DNA from: Adineta ricciae
Lineage: Eukaryota; Rotifera; Eurotatoria; Adinetida; Adinetidae
Length of the DNA stretch: 64,000 nt
Direction of reading: 5' to 3'
NCBI GenBank assembly: GCA_905250025.1
Contig: CAJNOJ010000095.1
Location: forward strand, 186,001 to 250,000
Each line of letters starts with the position of its first letter. Positions within the stretch are counted from its first letter, which is position 1. Shown in pieces: positions 26,379-35,721 of this stretch. Both the position numbers and the translations under genes were made by a program. The notes beneath the pieces are model-generated. The model worked only from the letters and a program-made list of their open reading frames with translations. It did no database searches and had not been told where the DNA came from.

Positions 26379-26672
26379 TCACGACGGATATGTTGACGAC
26401 GAATGGGTTGTTGTCGAGTAGCGGTTGTTGATTGTTGAGCTGGTTGTTGGTCGTTGTTATTGATTTGAAGGAGAGCTCGTATAACTCCGAATCGACTCAA
26501 GACTAATTTCCACAAGAGGTACCAAGCTAAAGAAGAAGCACAAATGTTCGAAATGAAAAGAAATAGAAGGTTTAAGCTTACACAGAACGATGATAGCTAA
26601 AGCAATAAAAATGGAAACGATCGAAGAGATGATTAATGCAAACCAATAGCGTATCGAATGATTTTCGGTCAT
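26375..26672 (-). CDS. SMIM13: Small integral membrane protein 13-like
   Basis: An 80-residue protein in two exons. Exon 1 is 26672-26582 (starting MTENHSIRYWF). A 55-nt intron (26581-26527) with good GT/AG signals is removed, and exon 2 is 26526-26375. The joined frame gives one transmembrane helix running into IVLSWYLLWKLVLSRFGVIR. This closely follows the vertebrate SMIM13 pattern of a hydrophobic helix, then WYFVWHLFLSKFKFLRELV. The tail is Gln/Arg-rich and disordered. The function is unknown in any animal. The stop TGA occupies 26377-26375 and overlaps the PISD ATG at 26378-26376, so a shared mRNA is likely. The proteasome gene ends 135 bp upstream on the same strand. Confidence 0.78.
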
Positions 26673-26807
26673 TATACAAACATTGGAAAAATCTAGAATA
26701 TAAAAAAGATTGAAAATTCCTTTTTTTTGTGTTTTATTCACATTTCGTGATTGTTTATAAAACAAGAAGAAGAAAAAGAGGACTAATCGAGAACTATTTG
26801 TAATAGC

Positions 26808-27938
26808 TTAAAAATTCATTGTCTTCTCATCGCGATATTGATACATGTAATCATTCGTATCTTTCTCTTCGATCTTTTCCCAACCAGTTTCTTTCATATG
26901 ATAAACTAAAGAGAAAAAGTACGAATTATTCGTCTGGAAAAGAAATTATTCGTCGTCTTACTTCGAACAATGTTTCCGGAAGCCGCATCACGATGTGCAG
27001 CATGTACAATAGCTCGTCGAGCCAAATCAATTGCATCAACAGTACTCATTTCATACCTATCAAAATAATCGTATTCATTTCAAGAACATTTTCGTTAAAG
27101 GATCATTTCTGTTTACTTGTAACCAGCATCAAGAATACTATAGGCATAGATAGATCCACTACCAACGGAAAATATATTATCACTAATGCGTTCACCGTCG
27201 TCTGATACCATATATAAACCAGGACCCTGATGAAAACGAAGAATCAAACTAACTTTCTATTGGGATATACACATTGTCACATACTCGTTTGTCCCAGCCA
27301 ACAATCATTGTACCCATGGATAAGCCCATACCACGATATTCAAAGATCATATTTGCTAGAATTTTGGAAGCAGCAGCTACAGAAATCTTTTCCTTATTAC
27401 GTAGTTCATAGATACGGCAGTGTCGAGCGAGAACACGTTCCCAAAACGCACAATCAGCTGCACCACCGGCCATGGTTCCCAACAAATATGGATTTATTTC
27501 AATGACCTTCTTGACTTCTCCAGAAGCTATAAAAGAACCAAATGTTTGAAGTGAAAGCAATATAAGACCAACAAACCAATGAAACCACCAGCTGTGGCCC
27601 GACTGTCAACAGCCACGATGACTCCATTACGGAATTTAAATGCTAATGTCGTTGTACCTTTGAGAAATTGTATTTTAACTCGATCGACTTTTTCATTGAC
27701 CATTTTCAAGTACTTTGCTGGCTGAAAATAGCAGAAAAATGATTTGTATAGCGGTAGAAAAAAAACAAAATGTGAAAATTTTTACATCAGCATAAGGTGG
27801 AAGTGTGATGAATTGTGCGATATTTTCAATATTCAACGTAGGACAAAACTCATCAATATTATTATCGGTTTTTTGGCATTGAAGTGAACGATCAAATTCA
27901 TTATTCGATTTAAAGCCGAGTACATTTGCTAAGGCCAT
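26808..27938 (-). CDS. PSMB5: Proteasome subunit beta type-5
   Basis: Chymotrypsin-like catalytic subunit of the 20S proteasome. It starts at ATG 27938 ([15 protein letters not shown]), with a propeptide ending at the processing site LKGTTTLAF, where the first Thr after Gly is the nucleophile. [47 protein letters not shown] and [16 protein letters not shown] are near-identical to the beta-5 family. Exons continue through [17 protein letters not shown] and [19 protein letters not shown] to a tail ending [11 protein letters not shown], stop 26808. Five or so short introns (about 45-60 nt) interrupt it. The start faces the SECISBP2-like gene across 325 bp. Confidence 0.95.
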
Positions 27939-28262
27939 GTTTATTTTGATTTGAATGATAATAAAATGAATAACCTACATACATACGCAACCCGAATGAT
28001 CTGATTGAACAAACGAATTCGACCAATGAACGATGTCACCACAATCGATCCAATGGAAAACCTCTCAAAAGAATCTCTTTGCCTAAGAAATACAAATATC
28101 AATATTTTGCTATGGATTTTTGCTTCGGAAGCGATTTCTCTAATCAATCACCTTGTCATCTAATCCATACAATACCCATCGAAAAAAATTTTTCTTTCTC
28201 CTCCACTAAAAATATCATCTCTTTTCTCGTTTTTTAATGATTTATTCACTGTTGAGTACAGC
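27939..28262. promoter_or_regulatory. Divergent promoter region, PSMB5 and SECISBP2-like
   Basis: About 325 bp between divergent ATG codons at 27938 (minus) and 28263 (plus). No factor site could be named. Joint promoter activity is inferred from position only. Confidence 0.4.
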
Positions 28263-31136
28263 ATGACAACATCGTCATCATCGGGTCTTTCGCCAGAAGC
28301 GAAAGAATTCGTTCCTGTTATCCTGAATCCTTCGTCAACAACGATTCCAACAATTTATTCGTCGGATCAACAAGCAATGATATATCCATTGATGAAATAT
28401 CCCGAAATGGACTTTCGTATGCCGCCAAATCAACAATTTCATCTGAATACCAACAATACATCTCAAATCATGCTCCTACCGACACCTGGTTGTTACCCAG
28501 CTACACAAATACTTTACCCGCCGCATGAACAATCATCGGTATTCTATCCTATAGATTACAATCCATGTTCATTGATGAACTATTCACTTTCACATCCGAA
28601 TTCTATTCGAATCTCATCTGCTCGTCAACAGAATGGTGCTAACCATTCGAATACACCATCATCGGAGATCACGTCATTCAATGCTCGCCGAAACTTTCAT
28701 TCGACAAATAGCAAACACCAACCAAAGAGCAATCGAGCTCGTCCTAATCAACAACAGTACGAACAAAGAAAAGACATCGCCAAATCGTCCAATAATAATC
28801 AGGTCAAGATGAATGGAACATTATTTAAATTGCGAACGGAAGATTTTCCTAGTCTTCCAATGGGCAACTCGCAACCAGAGAAGACTGCAATACAATCGCA
28901 AACCTCCGTAGATACAAAGTGAGTATTTCTACAAAAAAAAACAAATTCATAGCAGAGAAAAATCGTTATTCTAGATCAACACCGTCTTGGAACAAAGTTG
29001 TTTCTTCTCCGCGTCCGCGTTCAACATCTACACATTCGGCTTCCTCCGAAAATCAACAATCGAGGAAAACTAAATCGCCAACTCCGACAAAACAGAGTGA
29101 AGTCACTCCGCAAAAGCAGCGTTCACATTCCTTGACTCGTGATAACAAAACCCAGGAAAAGCAGCACACAAAACCAGCGAATGAAACAGATGCTCAAACA
29201 AAGCAGAATCAAAAGAGTTCTAAACAGAAGAAAACTAAACCGAAAGAAGAACCAGTAATCACTACAAAAGCAGAAGAAGGACAACAACAACAACAACCAT
29301 CTATTCCATTCACACTCGATGATGAAAACTCATTTCCAGCCCTCGGTCAAGAAACGTCCGTTTCAGCAACAAAAGAATCTAATCATAATACTTCGATGAA
29401 AACCACTAGTAAGTGAATGTTGCTGGAAATCATTTCCACATTCATATTATCTTTTAGCTTCTACTCCTGGATTGATCAGTAAATCCAAAATGAAAGCCAA
29501 TCACACTTATCAAATACGCTTACAGGACATGTTCAATGCGTTAAATACAGCTATACAAAATAAACAGAATAATACCCAGCAGAAGTCGTCCATGATAGGA
29601 TTCAATGGTGCTAATCCGCTCGATTCCAATCCGGCGCCCAAACGTGGTAAAGAGCGTGAACATCCTAAAGCACACAAGCCGACCAAATTGAAGCGAATCA
29701 TTAATAAAGAACTTGAGGAGAATCAAAAACAACGACAACAACTGCTAACGAAAGTTGCCAACATCAAACAAACCGATGACGGAGAAAGTCAGAACGAAAC
29801 CGATGTGATCACGGATGAGTAAGTCCAATCTTGTGCACACTAGTTGTAAAGCACATCTCTATGTTTTAGTTACACGAACGATGCGTCACCAATCAAGCTG
29901 CATGATAACACCACTGAGTGCACTAGTGCGTCATGCACTGAGGAATCGAATAACGATACTGATGACGATGACGAGGATGAGGATATGCTCGATCATGAAC
30001 CGACGAGTCAATTGCAAACTCCGTATGCTCAACAAATGCCACAATCAAATATCAAACAACAAATTCATGATGCTGGTTTTCGTGAATATTGTTCACAATT
30101 AATTGATCGTCAACTAGATGAATTATGCATACAATTATTAATAACGCTGAAACGTTTTCAAGATCGTAAAAAGCAACAATTTCAATCCAATCCTGAACGT
30201 GCACGTCGAAAACGTCGTTTTGTTCATGGTATTCGTGAGGTCACCAAACATTTACGTTTGCAACGTTTGAAATGCGTTCTCATTGCACCTGATTGTCAAT
30301 CGATTCAAAGTGAAGGCGGTCTCAACGATGCTATCGATCAAATAATCAGTCTATGCAAAGAACAAAGCATTCCCTACATATTCACTCTTAATCGTCAAAA
30401 GCTAGGCCGATGTTTGAACAAGATTGCTCGAATATCCACCATAGGCATCTTTGATTACAGTGGTGCCGATGAACTTTACAAACAAATCATTGGAATTACA
30501 GACGAAAATCAACGTGCCTATAAACAAATCATTGACAATATTATCAATCAAGAAGATGCAGCGGCTAGCGCACCATCGCACGGATTGAATAGTCGAGAGT
30601 TTTACAAAATCCTTCATCGAACATTTCAACAACAAAATCAACCACGTCAATATATTGTCAACACCATACCTGATGAATCTCGATCGAGATTATTACCTAA
30701 AGTTGCCGCACATCATGCACACTCGAGACAAACATCTGATGCGTCGACCATTTATATCGATCCTCAATTGAGTAATTCAATAAAGAAACAACATACGCGT
30801 GCATCGAGTGGAACATTTGATATGGGCAAAAGTTCAACGACGAAAAAGAATCACCAACGAACGCTATCGGATGGTGCAACAAGAATCGATGATACATCTT
30901 TACAAATCAAACATCACGTTAAGACGCATTCACGGACGCCCTCAGGTTGTAGTGCCATTAGTCAAATCGAACAGCAAGATTATTTTGAACAATCAAGAAA
31001 CATGCTAATGAATACCAATGATGAGTCAACTGCCGATAGTGAAGAGAATCGTTTGAAATCTATCAATGAAGATACCGAAGACAATTCCGCAAATATCAAA
31101 CGGAAAAACGTGGAGAAATGGATTAATGACAATTGA
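28263..31136 (+). CDS. SECISBP2: SECIS-binding protein 2 family (selenoprotein synthesis factor)
   Basis: Binds the SECIS stem-loop of selenoprotein mRNAs and recruits the Sec elongation factor at UGA codons. Four exons: 28263-28918, 28975-~29409, ~29459-29817 and ~29870-31136. The N-terminus has a PAM2-like motif (GLSPEAKEFVPVI), the known ligand of the PABPC MLLE domain, and the family shows a similar one. Two short FP-motifs (TEDFPSLP and DENSFPALG) follow in a long Ser/Gln/Lys-rich disordered part. The L7Ae-type RNA-binding domain lies at about 30080-30560: CSQLIDRQLDELCIQLL, RFVHGIREVTKHL, KCVLIAPDCQSIQS and FTLNRQKLGRCLNK. A disordered His/Ser tail ends at 31136. SECISBP2 and SECISBP2L cannot be distinguished. 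Its presence implies that this organism makes selenoproteins. Confidence 0.93.
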
Positions 31137-31824
31137 CGGCTATGTACAAATATATTTCTATTGAATTCCTTGTGAGCACACTATTTTTCAGCTGACAAAA
31201 CTCGTCTTATTTCTTCTCTTCGTTCATTATAGTTTTGTTAAATTTTTTTAATCTATTCGTTATGGATCATTTCCTCACAGCTTGTGCTTTCTGTACATGT
31301 ATATATATATACATATGTATGATTATTTTTCACTACATTACCAATCTACTACATGTCTCTGATCTTTGTTTAGCAATAATAGTATCGACACCAGTGATCA
31401 TGATATTGCAGTTGACGTCCATGATTCTAAACGATATGAAAATCTTTTTTTTTTGTTATTTACGTGACTTTTACTAAATCTATGTATTTGACGGTATTTA
31501 TTACAATTTTGATATCGAGAAGTGAAAATAGTTGTCCGTACGATACATTGAATAAAGTCGTTCTTTTAATCTAAACGCACACGTCAAACTGTAAGTGATA
31601 GTTTCGTTCCTCTTTTGGTTTATGGAGAATAAAACTCACTATTCTGTTCGTGATATGACGCGTACAACTTCAAGACACATAATTCAAACTTATGTCGACC
31701 GATAACACATTCAATACACTTTTTTGCCTGTTCTATCAGTCCGAAAAGAAAAGGCCACGAATAAAAAGTATTGTCAATAGGATCCTTGCAAATATTTCAT
31801 TACTTCTTACAAAAAAACTTCATC
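31137..31824. other. 3' UTR of SECISBP2-like gene and upstream region of next gene
   Basis: Non-coding and AT-rich. A canonical AATAAA at 31551-31556 on the plus strand is a credible poly(A) signal for the SECISBP2-like transcript, giving a roughly 420-nt 3' UTR. Nothing else was recognised. Confidence 0.5.
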
Positions 31825-32388
31825 ATGTATTATATTTACCAGATGATTATAATAATTCTATTTATGTCCAGTCAAAATATACTTATCGCAAGAGCCTGTT
31901 CGGTGATTAGAATAGTAACACCGGATGAATTGATCCTGCAAGCCTATACTGTCGTTCGTGCTAGAGCTGTTGATTATGAAAGACATCCAAATGCTCTAGG
32001 AATCGGAATCATTCGATTCGCAGTCGAAGAAGTAATCAAGGGTAATACAATCATTCCAAATCCACTTCGTATCGAAGGTACTTTGAATCAGAACGACGAT
32101 TTCAATGATCGCAGTGTACCGTACAATCTCGTTCGTCCAGGCGGACGTATGGGCAGCTGTTTTGCACGATCATATAAACGAAATGGTAACTTTCTACTAT
32201 TCCTGAATCGACAATACGCACCGTACTGGAGTGCACTTGCACCTGTCAATGAACAACTTCATACGTCACCAATTGTTGATCCATGGTTACAATGGGTCAA
32301 GGACCGGATCAACTCCTTGACAAACAATCACCATTCTAATCAGTTTCTCACAAGTGGTGCCACAAAACCTCGATCCTTTTTCCTTTAA
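31825..32388 (+). CDS. Secreted single-exon protein, function unknown
   Basis: The chosen start is ATG 31825 (MYYIYQMIIIILFMSSQN), which gives a typical signal peptide ending near the ARAC-S junction. An upstream in-frame ATG would add residues that spoil the signal peptide. The mature part of about 160 residues begins with Cys and has LILQAYTVVRARAVDYE, GIIRFAVEEVIKG and RPGGRMGSCFARSYKRNG. These are followed by FLLFLNRQYAPYWSALAPVNEQL and VDPWLQWVKDRI. The pattern (N-terminal Cys, beta-rich core, second Cys, FLLFL) is loosely NTR/TIMP-like, and similar PYW-LAP-NEQL/DPWL strings occur, from memory, in bacterial secreted proteins. Neither relation could be tested. It has no intron, unlike most of its neighbours. 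Confidence 0.72.
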   Translation: MYYIYQMIIIILFMSSQNILIARACSVIRIVTPDELILQAYTVVRARAVDYERHPNALGIGIIRFAVEEVIKGNTIIPNPLRIEGTLNQNDDFNDRSVPYNLVRPGGRMGSCFARSYKRNGNFLLFLNRQYAPYWSALAPVNEQLHTSPIVDPWLQWVKDRINSLTNNHHSNQFLTSGATKPRSFFL

Positions 32389-32640
32389 ACTATCGCGAAT
32401 TATATGTTTACTAAAGAATTCTTCAATAAAATATCCTCAAAGCAATTCAACAGATCGATAGCATGGATTTTGGGATATGTAAAACAATATAGATGTCGCT
32501 TGATGTCACGAGCTATGATAGGTCAACCGTTTGAATAACTAAAAAAAGTAATGGCTTTTGGACTGACGATGATAGAAATAGAAATACAAACAGGTTGCGT
32601 TTTTTTTTCTTCAGATAATCCTTTTGTGAAGAGAACTTCA

Positions 32641-33558
32641 ATGCCAAATTCACTGGATAGCAGCAAGACTAGTGTGGCTACTGAAACGTCTCGTATCATA
32701 CGAGTGCGTGATGTAAGTTTGGTTTCATTCCATTTCACGAAGTAACTATCTTATATTTAGCTGCCAATTTATTATGATGCGAAAAGCGATGATATTCATC
32801 GATTTCTTCCCCGTACAGCCGAGGAAGAGGTCAAAACCAGCACGAGAAATAATTGGCTTTATCCAATTGTTAGTCAAATAAGACAATCAGTTCAACAAAC
32901 ATGGATTGATAATAAGGTTTAGTGGCATTCTAATCTACCGAATAGTTTTCATTGGACTTTGTCTTGATCGTAGGAGATACGTCAAAGAATTGCTCGTGGC
33001 ATCGAGACGGGCGGAGCTCACACCAGAGGTAGAAACTTTTCCGTTTCCATTCAAACTATTTTCGTTGTTCGTTTAGCTACAATTGACTATATCCGTGATG
33101 ACGAAACGTTTTTACCGAAAGTCGGAGTTGTTACTATTGCTGGATTAGGCGGTCTTCTACTAGGTCACAAAGGTGGTGCTGTACGCAAAACATTTTATTC
33201 ATCCGTTGCAGCACTAGTTGCACTAAGTGCTTGCTATCCCAAGCAATCAGCTAATATTCTCGATCAAGTCTATGTTCGCGTCAAGAACGAATCGAAGAAT
33301 CTTCTTGACAGTTCGTTGAAAATTCTTCTTTCATTTTGTCTGTTCACGATTTTCGTTGCATCTTTAGGAACACCAGCAGTACCCACTGTTCGTATCGCCG
33401 AAAATAAAGATCGTATTTTGCACTCCGTTAAGACCGGTAATGAACCTGTAGTCACTGTTCAAGGTGATTATGGCCAAGGCTCACCAGCCGATCAACATTT
33501 ATATACAACACGTGGTGTACCTAACCCAGTAGTTTTAGATACTGAAAAGAAGCTTTGA
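32641..33558 (+). CDS. MICOS complex subunit MIC26/MIC27 (apolipoprotein O family)
   Basis: Inner-mitochondrial-membrane protein shaping cristae junctions. The proposed start is ATG 32641 (MPNSLDSSKTSVATET); an in-frame ATG at 32551 is possible, but its extension looks untranslated. The first exon is joined by an intron of about 45 nt to LPIYYDAKSDDIHRFLP, the family's LPIY motif. Further short introns lie near 32920-32974 and 33030-33076. The core DETFLPKVGVVTIAGLGGLL-type segment, RKTFYSSVAALVALSACYP and a C-terminal stretch with YTTRGVPNP match APOO/APOOL order: LPIY, FLPK-GV-T--GLAG, KK--YP, CYP, Y-TR. MIC26 and MIC27 are not separable. The stop is TGA 33556-33558. Confidence 0.85.
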
Positions 33559-33949
33559 AAGCATTACCATCAATATTATCAACACTTTTGATATTTAGTT
33601 AGCTGTCTACTTTTTTTTCCTTAAAACAGACAAGTATTTTCTCCTCTTATCAATGATCATCCATTGTATCTATTACAGATGTTTAAATATATCACAGATG
33701 GACAGTAAATGTTTTATCATAATTTGAATTCGTGATCTCCTAGATTTTATAAATAGAAAAATACACAAAAAAGTTATGATGGACCATCTATGCAGATGTA
33801 AATACATTTGTATTATTTACAAAAGCAAACGAAATCACTGACATTCAAAGATTAAATTCATCTTTCCATCGATAAGACTTCATTCCTTTTGTCTTTCCCG
33901 ATGATTTTTTACCACGACCACGGAAAACCCTCACTCCACCGGTTCGAAG
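33559..33949. other. Intergenic, no gene recognised
   Basis: About 390 bp, AT-rich, the 3' flank of the MICOS gene. No clear poly(A) signal or ORF. Confidence 0.5.
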
Positions 33950-34258
33950 TCAGGATTTACAAGGTGTGTCATGCTTTTTATGCAACTGTCGTTTCATTGG
34001 GTACTCATAGTCGCCAAATGGTACATCGATCCACTCGTTGACTGTCTCCTGACTTTCTATTAATTTATTATTTCTTTTACCATTTATACTTTGATAATGA
34101 TAAAGGAATTCGATTTCGATCGATAAGAAAAGCTCCGCGGCTAGCTTCATGTTCGAACTCATTTCATCGCATTGTGGCATTCGTTCGAATTCTTTGTCGT
34201 TGTGGCATTTTGAGCTGATAGAACGCAGTGTATAGAGGACCCCGTAAGCATTACGCAC
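33950..34258 (-). pseudogene. Orphan 102-codon ORF without ATG, possible exon or gene remnant
   Basis: An open frame of normal, non-repetitive amino-acid composition (e.g. CDEMSSNMKLAAELFLSIEI and NEWIDVPFGDYEYPMKRQ) ends at 33950. The upstream end has only a GTG, and no acceptor or upstream exon with continuing homology was seen. The first ATG inside would give a much shorter product. It may be the last exon of an unrecognised gene, a decayed copy of one, or chance. I do not recognise the family. Confidence 0.3.
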
Positions 34259-35721
34259 GTATTTATACTACCATACACTTGTTCTACAACAGTATGATGT
34301 TGTTTTGTATAATTTTGAATTTCCGCGAGTCATCGTATCGAGGAAACATGAGCCATACGCTTGTTATGCGATTTGTTGCAGAAAGAAAAATTTTATGTAC
34401 CTGACTGACGAGAATACTTCCGAATATGGTTTCGAGGACAGGTATAATACTCTTAAGATGCATATCAACTATTTACACAGGATCAAAGTTTGAAACGACA
34501 TGCAATCGATTAATTCATATCCTTCCGGATTGTTCCTTGAAACAATCTTACTGTACTTCAGGCTCATCTGTAGAACAACCGAAATTTCGTAGAGCACAGT
34601 TAATGTATCTTTGGCGATTTTTGTTTTGATTCATATGTAAAGTGTAATTTCATACATTTATTCTCACCAGTTGATACAGCAGAATAATGATACGGTAACT
34701 TTGGACTAATCATTACGAAAACTATTGTTATCGTTTGATTTTGAATATCAATATAATTGCTATTCTAGCATCGGCTCAAATTCGCAAATCCTCCGACGGT
34801 GTATTGATTATCTTACTTGAGAAGTGTGCTTGTGATTATGAATAATACACCGTCAGCTCGTTAATCTGTGAAATAATGCATATTTTACTCGATTGATTAT
34901 GTTTGATTACTGTCTGTCTGTAGTATCTTTTTTGTCTTGCAATGAAACATCATCAATTCAGTTTTTTTTTCTCTCTCTTTGTATTGTTGTTCAACAAACA
35001 CAGTCGATCTAATCTATCATAGAAATTTTATGAGACGAAAGATCAAAAGTATTTGTTTGTATATGTTACTGATGATGTTCAATCAGTAATCCGACTAGAA
35101 AACAAGGTAAGTTGTCTCAGTCTCTTCTTTCTTTCGCTCTTTTTTTCGTCTTGTCCGATGATCAGTACAAAACAATGAGCGGACTTTTCTTTCTCTTTTT
35201 CTCCTTCTGTCTATCGTCATTTGCATCTCATTAAGAAGTACTCATCGACGGCATTCAAGGTGGGAATAGATTGAATACAAGCTGAACTATTTGTATTAGA
35301 GCGACAATGGTCGCTGTTTGAAGATATATATAGAGATCTATTTCTCTCTCTTTCGTTCTCATTTTCCAGTCGTTGTTGTTCTTTCTTGTTTCGTTCATTA
35401 TCTTGCGAGTGAAGTGAGTAAGAGTTGTTAGCAGACTTTCTTTCTTCTCACATAGATCGACGAGTATCGAATGCAATCTGAATATTTGCGTATGTGCATG
35501 ATGCAATAGTAGTCTGAGATATACCGATGCCAATCTGTTTACAAACGCTATAAGAGAGTATCATAAGTCTCGTCTCTATATTGAAGATCGAATGACATCT
35601 GAGCGACAAATAGAAGAACAATAAAGGCATCGTCGGGATATTTGATCACATCGTTCTAATATCGTTCATTTATTCAATTTTTCCTTTCTCTTGATTTCTG
35701 AATCAGAACATTCTTCTCACG
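34259..35721. other. 1.5-kb intergenic region with one perfect 11-bp inverted repeat
   Basis: No gene recognised. GACGGTGTATT (34795-34805) is repeated as its exact reverse complement at 34844-34854, leaving a 38-nt loop. CT-rich blocks near 34960-35230 and 35340-35460 precede the EGF-repeat gene and may be part of its promoter or 5' UTR. Confidence 0.5.
34795..34854. repeat. Inverted repeat, 11-bp arms, 38-nt spacer
   Basis: Left arm GACGGTGTATT, right arm AATACACCGTC, perfect complementarity. It could form a stem-loop on either strand. No terminal duplications or coding content suggest a transposon. The function is unknown and chance is possible. Confidence 0.6.

Noticed and set aside
30799..31008. 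Plus ORF overlapping the SECISBP2-like last exon
   Set aside because: Alternative frame of a His/Ser/Thr-rich disordered tail.
34795..34854. Interpretation of the inverted repeat as a transposon or rho-independent terminator
   Set aside because: No target-site duplication, no transposase, arms only 11 bp; the genome is eukaryotic, so a bacterial terminator does not apply.
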